Source of the DNA: Rubritalea marina DSM 17716
Lineage (GTDB): Bacteria; Verrucomicrobiota; Verrucomicrobiia; Verrucomicrobiales; Akkermansiaceae
Direction: 5' to 3'
Assembly: GCF_000378105.1 (NCBI RefSeq)
Contig: NZ_KB899249.1
Location: 62,001-126,000 of the forward strand
DNA: 64,000 nt
The position numbers were made by a program, and so were the translations under genes. Positions 18,220 to 26,745 of the stretch are shown one piece after another; within the stretch, counting starts at the first letter, position 1, and each line of letters opens with the position of its first letter. The notes beneath the pieces are model-generated. The model saw nothing but the letters and a program-made list of their open reading frames with translations. It did no database searches and was not told where the DNA came from.

Positions 18220-19101
18220 ATGGCAGTCTCACAAAATACCATCGCCCTTGTCTTTGATTACGACCAAACCTTGAGCCCGAGCTTCATGCAGGACGATGTC
18301 CTTTTTCCAGAGTTTGGGATTCATCCAGCCTCGTTTTGGGATAAGTGCAATGCACTAGTTTCTGAGAATAAGTGGGATGGTGAATTAGCTTATTTGAAGT
18401 GCCTGTTAGACTACTTATCCATGGATGGGGTGTCGAACCAGCGGCTCAACGAGTTTGGTAAGAATTTGAGTTATTTTGAAGGAGTGCCTGAGATGTTTGA
18501 TGAAATTCCCCGGAGTTGTCTGAAGGATGCGCACCTGGCTGTGGGGATTAAAATTGAATTCTATATTGTGTCGTCAGGTTTGAAGGCGTTACTGGATGGG
18601 AGTTCGATTGCGCCGCATTTTAAAGAAATTTATGGATGTGAGTATGGAGAGGACGGATCAGGGGTGATTAGTTTTCCGAAGCGAGTGATCTCGCACACGA
18701 CCAAGACGCAGTATTTATTCCGAATCAATAAGGGGATGTTGAAGCATGGTGAAGATGTGAATGATCATATGCCCAAGCATCTGAGGCCAGTGCCCTTTTC
18801 GAATATGGTGTATGTGGGGGATGGGCCGACGGATGTGCCGTGTTTCACGGTGATGAAGCGTAATGGCGGGCACTCGATCGCCGTGTATAATCCAAAGGAC
18901 GAAAGTCGTCGTAGCTTTCGAAAATGTTATCAATTGAGTAATAAGTCAGACCGGGTGAAGAACATTGCACCTGCGGATTATCGTGCGGGGAGTCATTTGC
19001 GGTTGATTTTAGAGCAAATGGTGACTGATATAGCGGATCGTATCCTGTTGCAGCAACAGGAGGAACGTGAGAGTGGCACCGTGGCGGCTCCCAGTTTTTA
19101 A
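18220..19101 (+). CDS. HAD-superfamily hydrolase (PSP-like)
   Basis: A 293-aa haloacid-dehalogenase fold protein. Motif I is FDYDQTLSP (nucleophile Asp plus acid/base Asp), motif II is the Ser in YIVSSGLK, and motif III with Mg2+-binding Asp is [13 protein letters not shown] helical cap at about 40-100 is like that of phosphoserine phosphatases. The C-terminal 60 residues ([20 protein letters not shown]) are outside the core. Substrate unknown. It starts the plus-strand unit HAD-mpl-xer (16 bases to mpl), so a cell-wall or nucleotide-sugar role is possible but not shown. Confidence 0.85.
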   Translation: MAVSQNTIALVFDYDQTLSPSFMQDDVLFPEFGIHPASFWDKCNALVSENKWDGELAYLKCLLDYLSMDGVSNQRLNEFGKNLSYFEGVPEMFDEIPRSCLKDAHLAVGIKIEFYIVSSGLKALLDGSSIAPHFKEIYGCEYGEDGSGVISFPKRVISHTTKTQYLFRINKGMLKHGEDVNDHMPKHLRPVPFSNMVYVGDGPTDVPCFTVMKRNGGHSIAVYNPKDESRRSFRKCYQLSNKSDRVKNIAPADYRAGSHLRLILEQMVTDIADRILLQQQEERESGTVAAPSF

Positions 19102-19117
19102 TCCGTTATAGAGATCA

Positions 19118-20527
19118 ATGAGCATGAGTAAGAAGAAGTTTCACTTCGTAGGGGTGTGTGGCACAGCAATGGGTTCTGTGGCTGTGGCGATGCAAGAACG
19201 AGGGTACGAGGTGACTGGTTCAGACCAAAACGTGTACCCACCGATGTCGACCTTTCTTGCTGATAGTGGGGTGGCTGTGAGCTCTGGCTTCTCTGCTGAT
19301 CATATACCTGAGGACACCGATGTGGTGGTGATTGGTAATGCCATGAGCCGAGGGAATGCAGAGGTGGAAGAGGTGCTTAATCGGAAGCTTCTCTATGTGT
19401 CTCTTCCTGAGGTGTTGAAGGAGCACTTCCTGAGAGGTAAGCGCAACCTCGTGGTGAGTGGGACCCACGGTAAGACGACAACCTCTGCGATTTTGGCTTG
19501 GTTGCTGGAGTCCGCTGGCACGAACCCAAGCCACATGATTGGAGGGATTCCCACCAACTTAGGCAAAGGCGCGCGTTTCACCGATTCTGAATTCACTGTA
19601 CTCGAAGGGGACGAGTACGACACCGCTTTCTTTGATAAACGATCGAAGTTTTTGCATTATCTTCCAGAAGTGGTGGTGGTGAATAATATCGAGTTTGATC
19701 ACGCTGACATCTACGATTCGATTGATGAGATTAAGCTGACTTTTCAGCGTTTACTCAATGTGGTTCCGAGCAATGGGGTGGCCTTTGTGAATGGAGATGA
19801 TGCCAATTGTCTCGAGGTGGCGGCTAAAGCACCTGCTCCGATCCAAACGGTCGGTTTTGACGCATCTTGTGATGTGTGTATCGAGGATGTGGATTACCGT
19901 GGTGCGTGGAGTTCATTCACGGTTTATGGAGAGCAATTTAGTATCCCGATGTCCGGTGAGTTTAACGTCCGCAATGCGGCGATGGCGGTTTGTTCGGCCC
20001 GTTTTGTGGGGCTAAGTTCGGAGCAAATTCAATCTGGCCTTGAGCAGTTTGACGGCATTGCACGTCGCCAGCAACTTCGTGGTGAAGAAGCTGGGGTTAA
20101 GGTGGTGGATGATTTTGCCCACCACCCAACAGCAATCGATCTTGCGATCGACGCCTTGCGTCAGAAGTACAGTCCAGAACGTCTGTGGGTCGTCTTTGAG
20201 CCACGCTCGAATACGACTCGACGGAATATATTTCAGAAGGAACTAGCTCAGGCTTTGTGTCGCGCTGATCGTTCTGTCGTGGCAGGAGTGCCGAACCCGG
20301 AGAAGGTGGAGGAAGCAGACCGGCTGTCTCCAGAGCAACTTATTACTGATATCAATGAGCGCGGTGGCAGCGGATTTTTTCACGCAAATGTGGATACTAT
20401 TGTGGAACAGGTGGCCAATGAAGCCCAGCCTGGGGATGTGGTTGCGGTTCTTAGCAACGGAGGCTTCGATGGGATCCACGATAAATTGCTGGCAGCTCTG
20501 TCAGCGACTGCTGTGGCCAGCGAATAG
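19118..20527 (+). CDS. mpl: UDP-N-acetylmuramate:L-alanyl-gamma-D-glutamyl-meso-diaminopimelate ligase
   Basis: Recycling ligase that joins the murein tripeptide to UDP-MurNAc in the cytoplasm; 469 aa. Mur-ligase domains in order: N-terminal Rossmann (FHFVGVCGTAMGSVAVAM), P-loop GTHGKTTTSAILAWLLE near 113, and the C-terminal domain from about 320. The stretch LEGDEYDTAFFDKRSKFLHY is characteristic of Mpl and differs from MurC, and DDFAHHPTAIDLAIDALR is also typical. Either ATG at 19118 or 19124 could start. Its presence implies a meso-DAP peptidoglycan that is recycled. Confidence 0.92.
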   Translation: MSMSKKKFHFVGVCGTAMGSVAVAMQERGYEVTGSDQNVYPPMSTFLADSGVAVSSGFSADHIPEDTDVVVIGNAMSRGNAEVEEVLNRKLLYVSLPEVLKEHFLRGKRNLVVSGTHGKTTTSAILAWLLESAGTNPSHMIGGIPTNLGKGARFTDSEFTVLEGDEYDTAFFDKRSKFLHYLPEVVVVNNIEFDHADIYDSIDEIKLTFQRLLNVVPSNGVAFVNGDDANCLEVAAKAPAPIQTVGFDASCDVCIEDVDYRGAWSSFTVYGEQFSIPMSGEFNVRNAAMAVCSARFVGLSSEQIQSGLEQFDGIARRQQLRGEEAGVKVVDDFAHHPTAIDLAIDALRQKYSPERLWVVFEPRSNTTRRNIFQKELAQALCRADRSVVAGVPNPEKVEEADRLSPEQLITDINERGGSGFFHANVDTIVEQVANEAQPGDVVAVLSNGGFDGIHDKLLAALSATAVASE

Positions 20528-20535
20528 GCGAGCCG

Positions 20536-21420
20536 ATGCGAGAGAAGATTCGAGAGTTTATCATGTACCTGAGTGTGGAGCGCGGCTTGTCTCGTGCCTA
20601 TCAGAACTCGGTGCAGCAAAGCCTCGAATCACTGGCTGAGTGGGCTGAGGCTAGGCAGTCGGTATTGAAGGACCTGGGTACCGATGAGTTGGCGCAGTTT
20701 CTTGCTGCCCGGCGCGATGCATCATTGGCATCATCATCTCAGCGGATTTTGGTGGTCCATCTCAAGATTTTCTTCCGCTACCTTGTCTCCAAAAGGTCTG
20801 TGTTGGCAGATGTGGCAGAGCCATTGATCGCCCCCAAGACGCAGGGTAAGCTGCCTGAATCGGTTTCGATTGAGGTGATTCTCGGGATGTTGGAGTCGAT
20901 CGATACCACGCAGCGCCTGGGTAAACGAGATAAGGCGATGCTTGAGTTGTTCTATGCCTCAGGCCTGCGTTTGTCTGAATTGTGCCAACTATGTCTTGAG
21001 CACTATGATGCGGAGAGCGCGTTATTACGTGTGACGGGCAAAGGAAATAAAACACGTTTGGTACCGGTGGGGGAATCAGCGCAATCTGCGTTGGCTCTCT
21101 ACTTGACTGCTGAGCGTCCGAACTTGGTGAAAGCCAAGACGCGGTCACATATTTTTTTATCTGTGCGCGGAGGCTCTCTGAGTCCAGAGCGCGTGAGAGA
21201 GGTGGTGAAGCTGCGTGCTGCCGCCGCAGGAATTAAAGAAAATGTGTATCCGCACCTGTTGCGTCATTGCTTTGCCACACATTTGTTAGAGAATGGGGCG
21301 GACTTGCGAGTGATTCAGGAGATGCTTGGACATGCTGATATTTCGACGACTCAGATCTACACGCACGTTGACCAGCAGCGGCTGAAGTCCATCCACAAGA
21401 GCTTCCACCCTAGGGCTTAA
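20536..21420 (+). CDS. xerD: XerC/XerD-type tyrosine recombinase
   Basis: Site-specific recombinase of the chromosome-dimer-resolving type, 294 aa, the size of XerD. The N-terminal SAM-like core-binding domain spans about 1-90. The catalytic residues are all present: Arg in ASGLRLSELCQL, Lys in GKGNKTRLVPV, His-x-x-Arg in HLLRHCFATHLL, His in LGHADIS and Tyr in TQIYTHV. It follows mpl by 8 bases with no mobile-element features around it, which suggests the housekeeping enzyme. The choice between XerC and XerD is not certain from sequence alone. Confidence 0.88.
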   Translation: MREKIREFIMYLSVERGLSRAYQNSVQQSLESLAEWAEARQSVLKDLGTDELAQFLAARRDASLASSSQRILVVHLKIFFRYLVSKRSVLADVAEPLIAPKTQGKLPESVSIEVILGMLESIDTTQRLGKRDKAMLELFYASGLRLSELCQLCLEHYDAESALLRVTGKGNKTRLVPVGESAQSALALYLTAERPNLVKAKTRSHIFLSVRGGSLSPERVREVVKLRAAAAGIKENVYPHLLRHCFATHLLENGADLRVIQEMLGHADISTTQIYTHVDQQRLKSIHKSFHPRA

Positions 21421-21433
21421 TTAAGCTAGGGTG
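21406..21433. terminator. hairpin spanning both stop codons of the convergent xerD and marC genes
   Basis: CACCCTAG at 21406-21413 pairs with CTAGGGTG at 21426-21433, with the inner palindrome CTTAATTAAG between them. The stop codons of both genes (21418-21420 plus, 21426-21428 minus) lie inside the hairpin. There is no T-run, so it is an atypical bidirectional end or a transcript-stabilising structure. Confidence 0.45.
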
Positions 21434-22040
21434 CGCTACTGAAGTAGAGCTTGAAGCCCTCGAGAGTGTTTGCGGTGGCGACAGAGGCAAGGATGAGGCC
21501 CATGACGCGAGAGATGATGCTGGCTCCGCTGCTACCAATGACGCGGTGGATTTTGCTGGCGCCTAGCATGAGAATGAAGGCGATGGCAATCACCGCGAGG
21601 AGAGTGAGGGAAACTTGCGCCTGTTCGACGATGGTGAATTTTGCGTTCTCAGTCATCAAAACTGCGGCAAGCATGGCGCCGGGGCTGGCGATCGAAGGGG
21701 TGGCGATCGGGAAGATCGCAGTTTCTTTGAGGTCTTTGGTGAGCTTCACTTCCTGGTCTGGTTTGCTTTCTCCAAAGATCATGCTGAGAGCAAAGAGAAA
21801 GAGAATGATGCCACCTGCTATTTGGAACGCTGACAGGGGAATGTCCATCGCGGAGAGGATGGGTTCACCGGCTATCACAAAGAACAGAAGTATTCCCGCT
21901 GCTGAGAGTGAGGCGATCCCTGCGATTTTTTTCTTTTCCTTCTCCGTATGCGAGCTGGTGGCAGCAATGAAGACTGGTATGGTGCCGATCGGGTCGATGA
22001 CGGCGAAAAAGAAAATGAAGGTGGAGACAAAATCGATCAT
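21426..22040 (-). CDS. MarC/UPF0056 family membrane protein
   Basis: A 204-aa polytopic membrane protein of the MarC family. The FFFAVIDPIGTIPVFIAAT segment in the first helix and the FPIATPSIASPGAMLAAVL motif in the middle are diagnostic, and six membrane helices are seen. The ATG at 22040 starts directly at the first helix, while the longer frame to 22151 overlaps the mobA-moaD end. Function of the family is unsettled; the old multiple-antibiotic-resistance link was not confirmed. It lies 22 bases downstream of mobA-moaD. Confidence 0.88.
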   Translation of the reverse strand: MIDFVSTFIFFFAVIDPIGTIPVFIAATSSHTEKEKKKIAGIASLSAAGILLFFVIAGEPILSAMDIPLSAFQIAGGIILFLFALSMIFGESKPDQEVKLTKDLKETAIFPIATPSIASPGAMLAAVLMTENAKFTIVEQAQVSLTLLAVIAIAFILMLGASKIHRVIGSSGASIISRVMGLILASVATANTLEGFKLYFSSAP

Positions 22041-22062
22041 GGGGGCTTGTGAAGCTATGAGG

Positions 22063-22884
22063 CTAGCCACCTGCAACAGGCGGGATAAAGACGAGTTCAT
22101 CGCCTTCTTTGACTGGGGTGGCCCAGTCTGCAAAGTCGTCATTGATGGCAACCATCAATTGCTTTTGTTTGTGAGGGAATTGGTATTTCGCTTTGAGTTC
22201 CTCGTAGATGCCTGAGGGTGTGACTGATGATGTCTTCCATTCTTCGGCGTCTTTATTTGCGATTTCTTTGAGCTGAGCGAAGTAACGCACCTGGATAGAT
22301 TTTTCGACTCTTGCGCCGCTGAGGTGAGCGCGGACTTCGAGTGCGTCAGCTGGGCTGTTGGCATTGTCGAGGGCGTGTGGTTGGTCGGGTTGCATAGATT
22401 GTGTTTTAATCTTGTGGTGAAGGATGTGGCGTGGGCAGGCATCGCCTTGATCTATCGCAGTGGCTATGGCTGGGCCGGCGCTCTGTCGATAGAGTGTGCA
22501 GAGTGGTTCGTGCTTTCCGTCGACTCTGCTGCTGAAGGCGCTGGCGTCGTAGGTCGCGTCGCTTCCCTTGAGCAATTGCTCCAAGTTCGTGCGTTCGAGG
22601 AGTGGGAGGTCGCATGCGATCACTAACCAATCGGCATTGGCGTCGTGCTCAAAGGCGCTGTGAATAGCGGCGAGGGGCCCCTGGCCTGGGTCGTTGATAG
22701 CGGGCACTCCATAATCGATCCCTGCTGGGTGGCTGAGGTAGACCTCATCACAGAGTTCTTCGAGTATGGCGTGTAGGCGTTGCCACTCAGGTAGTCCATC
22801 GCGGTAGGTGAGCTGCGCTTTATTGCTGCCCATACGCGAGGATTTGCCACCTACCAGGAGCAGGCCATTGAGTGCGTGAATCAT
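22063..22884 (-). CDS. MobA-MoaD fusion: molybdenum cofactor guanylyltransferase with C-terminal sulfur-carrier domain
   Basis: A 273-aa protein with two molybdenum-cofactor domains. Residues 1-190 are MobA-like: LLLVGGKSSRMGSNKAQL (GTP loop), INDPGQGPLAAIHSAF and VIACDLPLLERTNLEQLL. Residues 195-273 are a complete MoaD: IQVRYFAQLKEIANK at the start, DELVFIPPVAGG at the end with the terminal Gly-Gly that is thiocarboxylated. MobA transfers GMP to molybdopterin, while MoaD supplies sulfur to make it, so the fusion joins an early and a late step. No other moa/moe gene is in the window. A linker of only a few residues joins them and there is no frameshift. Confidence 0.85.
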   Translation of the reverse strand: MIHALNGLLLVGGKSSRMGSNKAQLTYRDGLPEWQRLHAILEELCDEVYLSHPAGIDYGVPAINDPGQGPLAAIHSAFEHDANADWLVIACDLPLLERTNLEQLLKGSDATYDASAFSSRVDGKHEPLCTLYRQSAGPAIATAIDQGDACPRHILHHKIKTQSMQPDQPHALDNANSPADALEVRAHLSGARVEKSIQVRYFAQLKEIANKDAEEWKTSSVTPSGIYEELKAKYQFPHKQKQLMVAINDDFADWATPVKEGDELVFIPPVAGG

Positions 22885-22936
22885 TGGTGTTGATGATGCA
22901 GGGAATCTTAGCTTTCGGCAATGCTAGGCTCAAAGA

Positions 22937-23116
22937 AAAAAGCTCTGCCACCTCAGGGATGGCAGAGCTGAATGCTGAGCTAGGAATGGTGCTTGGTCGC
23001 ACTAGCCGCCGCAGTGGCATGAGTCGCACTTCTCTGAAGGAGCTTTGCATGTGCCACAGCATGAGGCCTTAGAGGCGCAGCTGGCTAGAGCGAGTGCTCC
23101 TACGCCAAGGATGATG
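22937..23116. repeat. 180-bp direct repeat, left copy
   Basis: Matches 24402-24581 over 180 bases without gaps and with five differences by eye (about 97%). It contains the terminator and the last 37 codons of the small Cys-rich lipoprotein gene. The match stops abruptly at 23116/23117, inside codon 6 of that gene. The two copies flank the SUMF/PEP-CTERM gene. The remainder of this gap, 23117-23345, is AT-rich and holds no gene or clear structure. Confidence 0.95.
22941..22969 (-). terminator. terminator, left repeat copy
   Basis: Same hairpin as at 24406-24434 (AGCTCTGCC/GGCAGAGCT), followed on the minus strand by T-rich sequence, but with one C-A mismatch in the upper stem. It now ends whatever transcript enters from the truncated gene copy, upstream of mobA-moaD. 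Confidence 0.7.
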
Positions 23117-23124
23117 TGGGTAAG
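23002..23124 (-). pseudogene. 5'-truncated copy of the small Cys-rich lipoprotein gene
   Basis: Codons 7 to 43 match the intact copy at 24467-24598, including the lipobox region LALASC and the whole Cys-rich tail. The first six codons are replaced by unrelated sequence: reading upstream the frame gives His, Thr, Leu and then TAA at 23125-23127, with no start codon. It is a broken duplicate, and the break coincides with the end of the 180-bp repeat. Confidence 0.85.
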
Positions 23125-23345
23125 TTACTTCACAATATGAACAGGTGACTTGAGTGATGATGAAGGCACGGTGAACAGAAAAAAGCTTTGAGACTAATTT
23201 GGGGCCTCACTTTGCTTACACAGAATTGATGGATGTATATCAACTCTCAAATCACCACCTAGATAGTACAAAGAGCATCTATCACACTCGGTAAATTAAT
23301 TTGTCCACTTAACTTTGAACTTGTTCTAGTTGTTGGTTTTGTTAG

Positions 23346-24311
23346 ATGAGGTGTATGCAAATAAATGAGCAATGTAAAAAGTATCTCAAGTCTATGGTCA
23401 TACTTAGCTTTGGAGGACTTGTTCATTCAGCTTCAGCTAGTACAGTATTATTTGGCGCTGGAGCTAATCAGTTTTCGATGGATTTTGTAGATGTACGTAA
23501 CTCTGGCAATTCAGCAGACAGTTCGGGCTATGGAGCTGTAAATTACAAATATAAGATTAGCACCTATGAAGTGAGTGAGTCGATGATTAGTGTCTATAAT
23601 GCCATTAGTGGGGAGCCTGCAATCACAATAGACTCTCGTGGTGATGATAGACCAGCGACAAGCGTTAGTTGGAATGAGGCTGCTCGATTCATTAACTGGC
23701 TAAACGTTAGTTCCGGTTACAGCGTAGCATATAAATTTACTTCGAACGGAGCGAATGACAATATAGCATTATGGGAGATTGGTGATGCTGGTTATGATGC
23801 AAGCAATTTGTATAGAAATAGTAATGCTCGCTTCTATTTACCTAGCGAGGATGAGTGGTACAAGGCTGCATATTATGATCCAAACCATGGCGGATCGGGT
23901 GTAGGAGGTTACTGGGACTATGCGACAGGTAGTGATGTAGCTCCTGTTGGTGTGACTAGTGGAACTGTTGCTGGCACCGCGGTATATGACAGCCAATCCG
24001 CTCCAGCAAACGTAAACGATGCAGGAGGTTTGAGTGCCTATGGAACAATGGCGCAGAATGGAAATGTGTATGAATGGAATGAATCCGCTCTTAATGCTCC
24101 GAATGATGCAGTTGCGGAATTCCGAGTGCGACGAGGAGGAGGTTGGGCCAACGACTCCATACCTTTAGATTCATCTACTCGACTTCTAAATTCACCGACC
24201 GATGAACAGGTTTTTATCGGTTTTCGTGTTGCGATGGTTCCAGAACCTACTTCAGCTTCTTTGCTGGGGATGGCAGCTTTGGGTGTTTCATTGCGCCGCA
24301 AGCGTCAATAA
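23346..24311 (+). CDS. SUMF1/FGE-like domain protein with PEP-CTERM sorting signal
   Basis: A 321-aa exported protein. An N-terminal signal sequence (MVILSFGGLVHSASAS region) is followed by a formylglycine-generating-enzyme-like domain: YKISTYEVSESMISVYNA, PATSVSWNEAARFINWLN, ARFYLPSEDEWYKAAYYD, GNVYEWNE and FIGFRVAM. The C-terminus is VPEPTSASLLGMAALG followed by LRRKRQ, a PEP-CTERM exosortase signal. The mature part has no cysteine, so it cannot be a catalytic FGE; it is probably a structural or envelope protein. The gene is more AT-rich by eye than its neighbours and is bracketed by the 180-bp repeats, which points to later insertion. Confidence 0.88.
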   Translation: MRCMQINEQCKKYLKSMVILSFGGLVHSASASTVLFGAGANQFSMDFVDVRNSGNSADSSGYGAVNYKYKISTYEVSESMISVYNAISGEPAITIDSRGDDRPATSVSWNEAARFINWLNVSSGYSVAYKFTSNGANDNIALWEIGDAGYDASNLYRNSNARFYLPSEDEWYKAAYYDPNHGGSGVGGYWDYATGSDVAPVGVTSGTVAGTAVYDSQSAPANVNDAGGLSAYGTMAQNGNVYEWNESALNAPNDAVAEFRVRRGGGWANDSIPLDSSTRLLNSPTDEQVFIGFRVAMVPEPTSASLLGMAALGVSLRRKRQ

Positions 24312-24401
24312 GGTTTTTCCTTATATTTGATCTTTTGCTGGCCGTGAATTATCTCTTTCTATAAGAGTTTAATGTTAGGTATATAGCAATAGAGATATTT
24401 T

Positions 24402-24434
24402 AAAAAGCTCTGCCATCTCAGGGATGGCAGAGCT
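24402..24434 (-). terminator. terminator of the small Cys-rich lipoprotein gene
   Basis: A perfect 12-bp stem AGCTCTGCCATC/GATGGCAGAGCT with a 5-nt loop, followed on the minus strand by TTTTTAAAAT. It lies 33 bases after the lipoprotein stop codon. Confidence 0.9.
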
Positions 24435-24581
24435 GAATGCTGAGCTGGGAATGGTGTTTGGTCCCACTAGCCGCCGCAGTGGCATGAGTCGCACTTCTCT
24501 GAAGGAGCTTTGCATGTGCCGCAGCATGAGGCCTTAGAGGCGCAGCTGGCTAGAGCGAGTGCTCCTACGCCAAGGATGATG
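24402..24581. repeat. 180-bp direct repeat, right copy
   Basis: Right partner of 22937-23116, with offset 1465 bases. It includes the terminator and codons 7-43 of the intact Cys-rich lipoprotein gene; the gene's first codons lie just outside the repeat at 24582-24598. Confidence 0.95.
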
Positions 24582-24598
24582 AGATATACTGATTTCAT
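24467..24598 (-). CDS. small Cys-rich lipoprotein (43 aa)
   Basis: Intact copy of a very short gene. The first 18 residues form a lipoprotein signal, MKSVYLIILGVGALALAS, with Cys19 as the lipidation site (lipobox LASC). The mature part has only 25 residues, six of them further Cys: CCGTC, then a spacer, then CDSCHCGG at the end. The CC-x2-C-x6-C-x2-C-x-C spacing with a His looks like a small metal-binding or redox-active tail on a membrane anchor; this is inference. A strong terminator follows. No SD is seen. The gene is supported by the second, decayed copy at 23002, whose protein frame is conserved. Confidence 0.8.
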   Translation of the reverse strand: MKSVYLIILGVGALALASCASKASCCGTCKAPSEKCDSCHCGG

Positions 24599-24676
24599 AA
24601 CTCATGTATGATGCTTGAGGAGGTGAGTTTATTTCCAGAATAAAAGGAAACTTGCGATTTTCTACCTGTAGAGGCA

Positions 24677-24714
24677 CAAAAAACGCCCACGCTGGTAGTC
24701 CAGTGTGGGCGTTT
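24677..24714 (-). terminator. terminator directly after sdhA
   Basis: A 15-bp stem AAACGCCCACGCTGG/CCAGTGTGGGCGTTT (one G-U), loop TAGT, followed on the minus strand by TTTTTTGTG. It lies 23 bases after the sdhA stop, so nothing downstream, such as sdhB, is co-transcribed. Confidence 0.92.
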
Positions 24715-24736
24715 GAGAATAAAGAAAATATTCGAC

Positions 24737-26707
24737 TTACTGGTAGGAGCGAACTGATGGCTTCACAAACTGGAAGTCGAGGTCTTCCTTGTGTAGTTCA
24801 GGCTTCTCACCGAAGCCTTTGTATTGCCATGCAGCGACGTAGGCGAACTCATCGTCGTGACGGAGTGCTTCACCTGCCTGAGTCTTGCCAGAGATAACCT
24901 CTGGTGATTCTTCAGTGAACTGGTGCTCACCACGGAAGTGGCCACCACAGGATTCTTCGCGGTTGAGTGCGTCGTGACAGAAGAGCTCTGCGAATTCGAA
25001 GTAGTCTGCAAGGCGAGCAGCCTTTTCGAGCTCCTGGTTCATTTCGTCGAGATCCCCAGGAATGCGCACATTCTTGTAGAACTCGTCGCGAATTTCAGGA
25101 ATGCGTTTGAGCGCGATTTCAAGACCTTCTTTACGACGGTCCATACCGCAGTAGTCCCACATGATGTTACCGAGTTCACGGTGGAAGGAGTCAACAGAAC
25201 GGTCACCTTTGATATTCAAGAGTTTCTCAAGTCTGTCTTCAACTTCCTTCTTCGCTTCGACGAATTCTGGGCGATCGGTGGTGACGGAACCAGGCTTTTG
25301 CGTGGCAAGGTAGTTCGCAATGGTGGTTGGGATGACGAAGTAACCATCAGCGAGGCCTTGCATCAATGCTGAGGCTCCGAGGCGGTTTGCGCCGTGATCG
25401 GAGAAGTTGGCTTCACCGAGTACGTGGAGTCCCGGAAGGTTGGACATGAGGTTGTAGTCCACCCAGAGTCCACCCATGGTGTAGTGCACCGCTGGGAAGA
25501 TCATCATTGGCTGCTGGTATGGGTTCTCACCAGCGATTTTTTCATACATCTGGAAGAGGTTGCCATAGCGCGCGCGAACCAAATCTTCACCTAGGCGGTT
25601 GATTGCGTCTTTGAAGTCAAGGTAGACGCCTAGGCCAGTCGGGGCTACTCCGCGGCCTTCGTCACAGACTTCTTTGGCAGCACGGGAAGCGATATCACGT
25701 GGGCAAAGGTTTCCGAAGGATGGGTACTTGCGTTCGAGGAAGTAATCGCGATCGTCTTCAGCGATGTCAGAGGCTTTCTTCTTGCCGGCGCGAATTGCTT
25801 CCGCATCCTCTTTGGTTTTTGGAACCCAGATGCGTCCGTCGTTACGCAGTGACTCAGACATGAGGGTGAGCTTGGACTGATAGTCGCCACTCACAGGAAT
25901 GCATGTTGGGTGAATCTGGGTGTAACATGGGTTGGCAAAGTACGCTCCTTTTTTGTGAGCCTTGAAGGCTGCCATCACGTTGCAACCCATCGCATTGGTG
26001 GAGAGGAAGAACACGTTGCCGTATCCGCCAGTAGCAAGACAGACAGCGTCTGCTGCGTGTGTGGTGACTTCACCTGTGACCATGTCGCGGACGACAATGC
26101 CTTTGGCGTGACCATCCACCATAACGAGCTCCATCATTTCAGTGCGTGGAAACATTTCCACACCACCTTTGGAGACTTCTTTGGAGAGTGCTTGGTAGCA
26201 ACCGATAAGGAGCTGCTGGCCTGTCTGGCCACGAGCGTAGAAGGTACGTGATACTTGGGCGCCACCGAAGGAGCGGTTGTCGAGGAGACCGCCGTATTCA
26301 CGGGCGAATGGCACACCTTGAGCAGTTGCTTGGTCGATGATGTTTGTGGAAACTTCAGCGAGGCGGTACACATTGGCTTCACGTGAACGGAAGTCGCCAC
26401 CCTTGAGTGTGTCGTAGAAGAGACGGTACACAGAGTCGCCATCGTTCTGATAGTTCTTTGCAGCATTGATACCACCCTGCGCTGCAATGGAGTGCGCACG
26501 ACGAGGGGAATCTTGGTAACAGAAGCACTTTACTTTGTAGCCGAGCTCGGAAAGCGTGGCTGCTGCAGCTCCACCTGCAAGACCAGAACCCACCATGATG
26601 ACGGTGAATTTACGCTTGTTCGCAGGGTTGATGAGCTTGGAGTCCATCTTGTGCTTTGACCACTTTTGCTCAAGCGGACCATCAGGAATATTTGCGTCGA
26701 TTGACAT
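24737..26707 (-). CDS. sdhA: succinate dehydrogenase / fumarate reductase flavoprotein subunit
   Basis: Catalytic FAD subunit that oxidises succinate in the TCA cycle; 656 aa, the length of the b558-type (Bacteroidetes/Bacillus-like) enzymes. The FAD-binding [18 protein letters not shown] and the covalent-flavin region [17 protein letters not shown] are visible, as are [32 protein letters not shown] and the [19 protein letters not shown] segment. It is 38 bases after sdhC. The Fe-S subunit gene sdhB is not downstream. Confidence 0.96.
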   Translation of the reverse strand: MSIDANIPDGPLEQKWSKHKMDSKLINPANKRKFTVIMVGSGLAGGAAAATLSELGYKVKCFCYQDSPRRAHSIAAQGGINAAKNYQNDGDSVYRLFYDTLKGGDFRSREANVYRLAEVSTNIIDQATAQGVPFAREYGGLLDNRSFGGAQVSRTFYARGQTGQQLLIGCYQALSKEVSKGGVEMFPRTEMMELVMVDGHAKGIVVRDMVTGEVTTHAADAVCLATGGYGNVFFLSTNAMGCNVMAAFKAHKKGAYFANPCYTQIHPTCIPVSGDYQSKLTLMSESLRNDGRIWVPKTKEDAEAIRAGKKKASDIAEDDRDYFLERKYPSFGNLCPRDIASRAAKEVCDEGRGVAPTGLGVYLDFKDAINRLGEDLVRARYGNLFQMYEKIAGENPYQQPMMIFPAVHYTMGGLWVDYNLMSNLPGLHVLGEANFSDHGANRLGASALMQGLADGYFVIPTTIANYLATQKPGSVTTDRPEFVEAKKEVEDRLEKLLNIKGDRSVDSFHRELGNIMWDYCGMDRRKEGLEIALKRIPEIRDEFYKNVRIPGDLDEMNQELEKAARLADYFEFAELFCHDALNREESCGGHFRGEHQFTEESPEVISGKTQAGEALRHDDEFAYVAAWQYKGFGEKPELHKEDLDFQFVKPSVRSYQ

Positions 26708-26745
26708 AATCTTAAATTGTGTGAGAGTTGAGGTGCGTTGAGAAA

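Noticed and set aside
20536-21420. Integrase of a mobile element
   Set aside because: Length, motifs and position directly after mpl fit housekeeping XerC/XerD; no att repeats or element genes nearby.
21451-22215. 254-codon plus-strand frame opposite marC and mobA-moaD
   Set aside because: Composition rich in Met, Ala and Ile from the reverse of a membrane gene; both opposite genes are well supported.
23117-24401. Insertion sequence or transposon between the 180-bp repeats
   Set aside because: No transposase, no terminal inverted repeats; the long direct repeats are gene fragments, not short target duplications.
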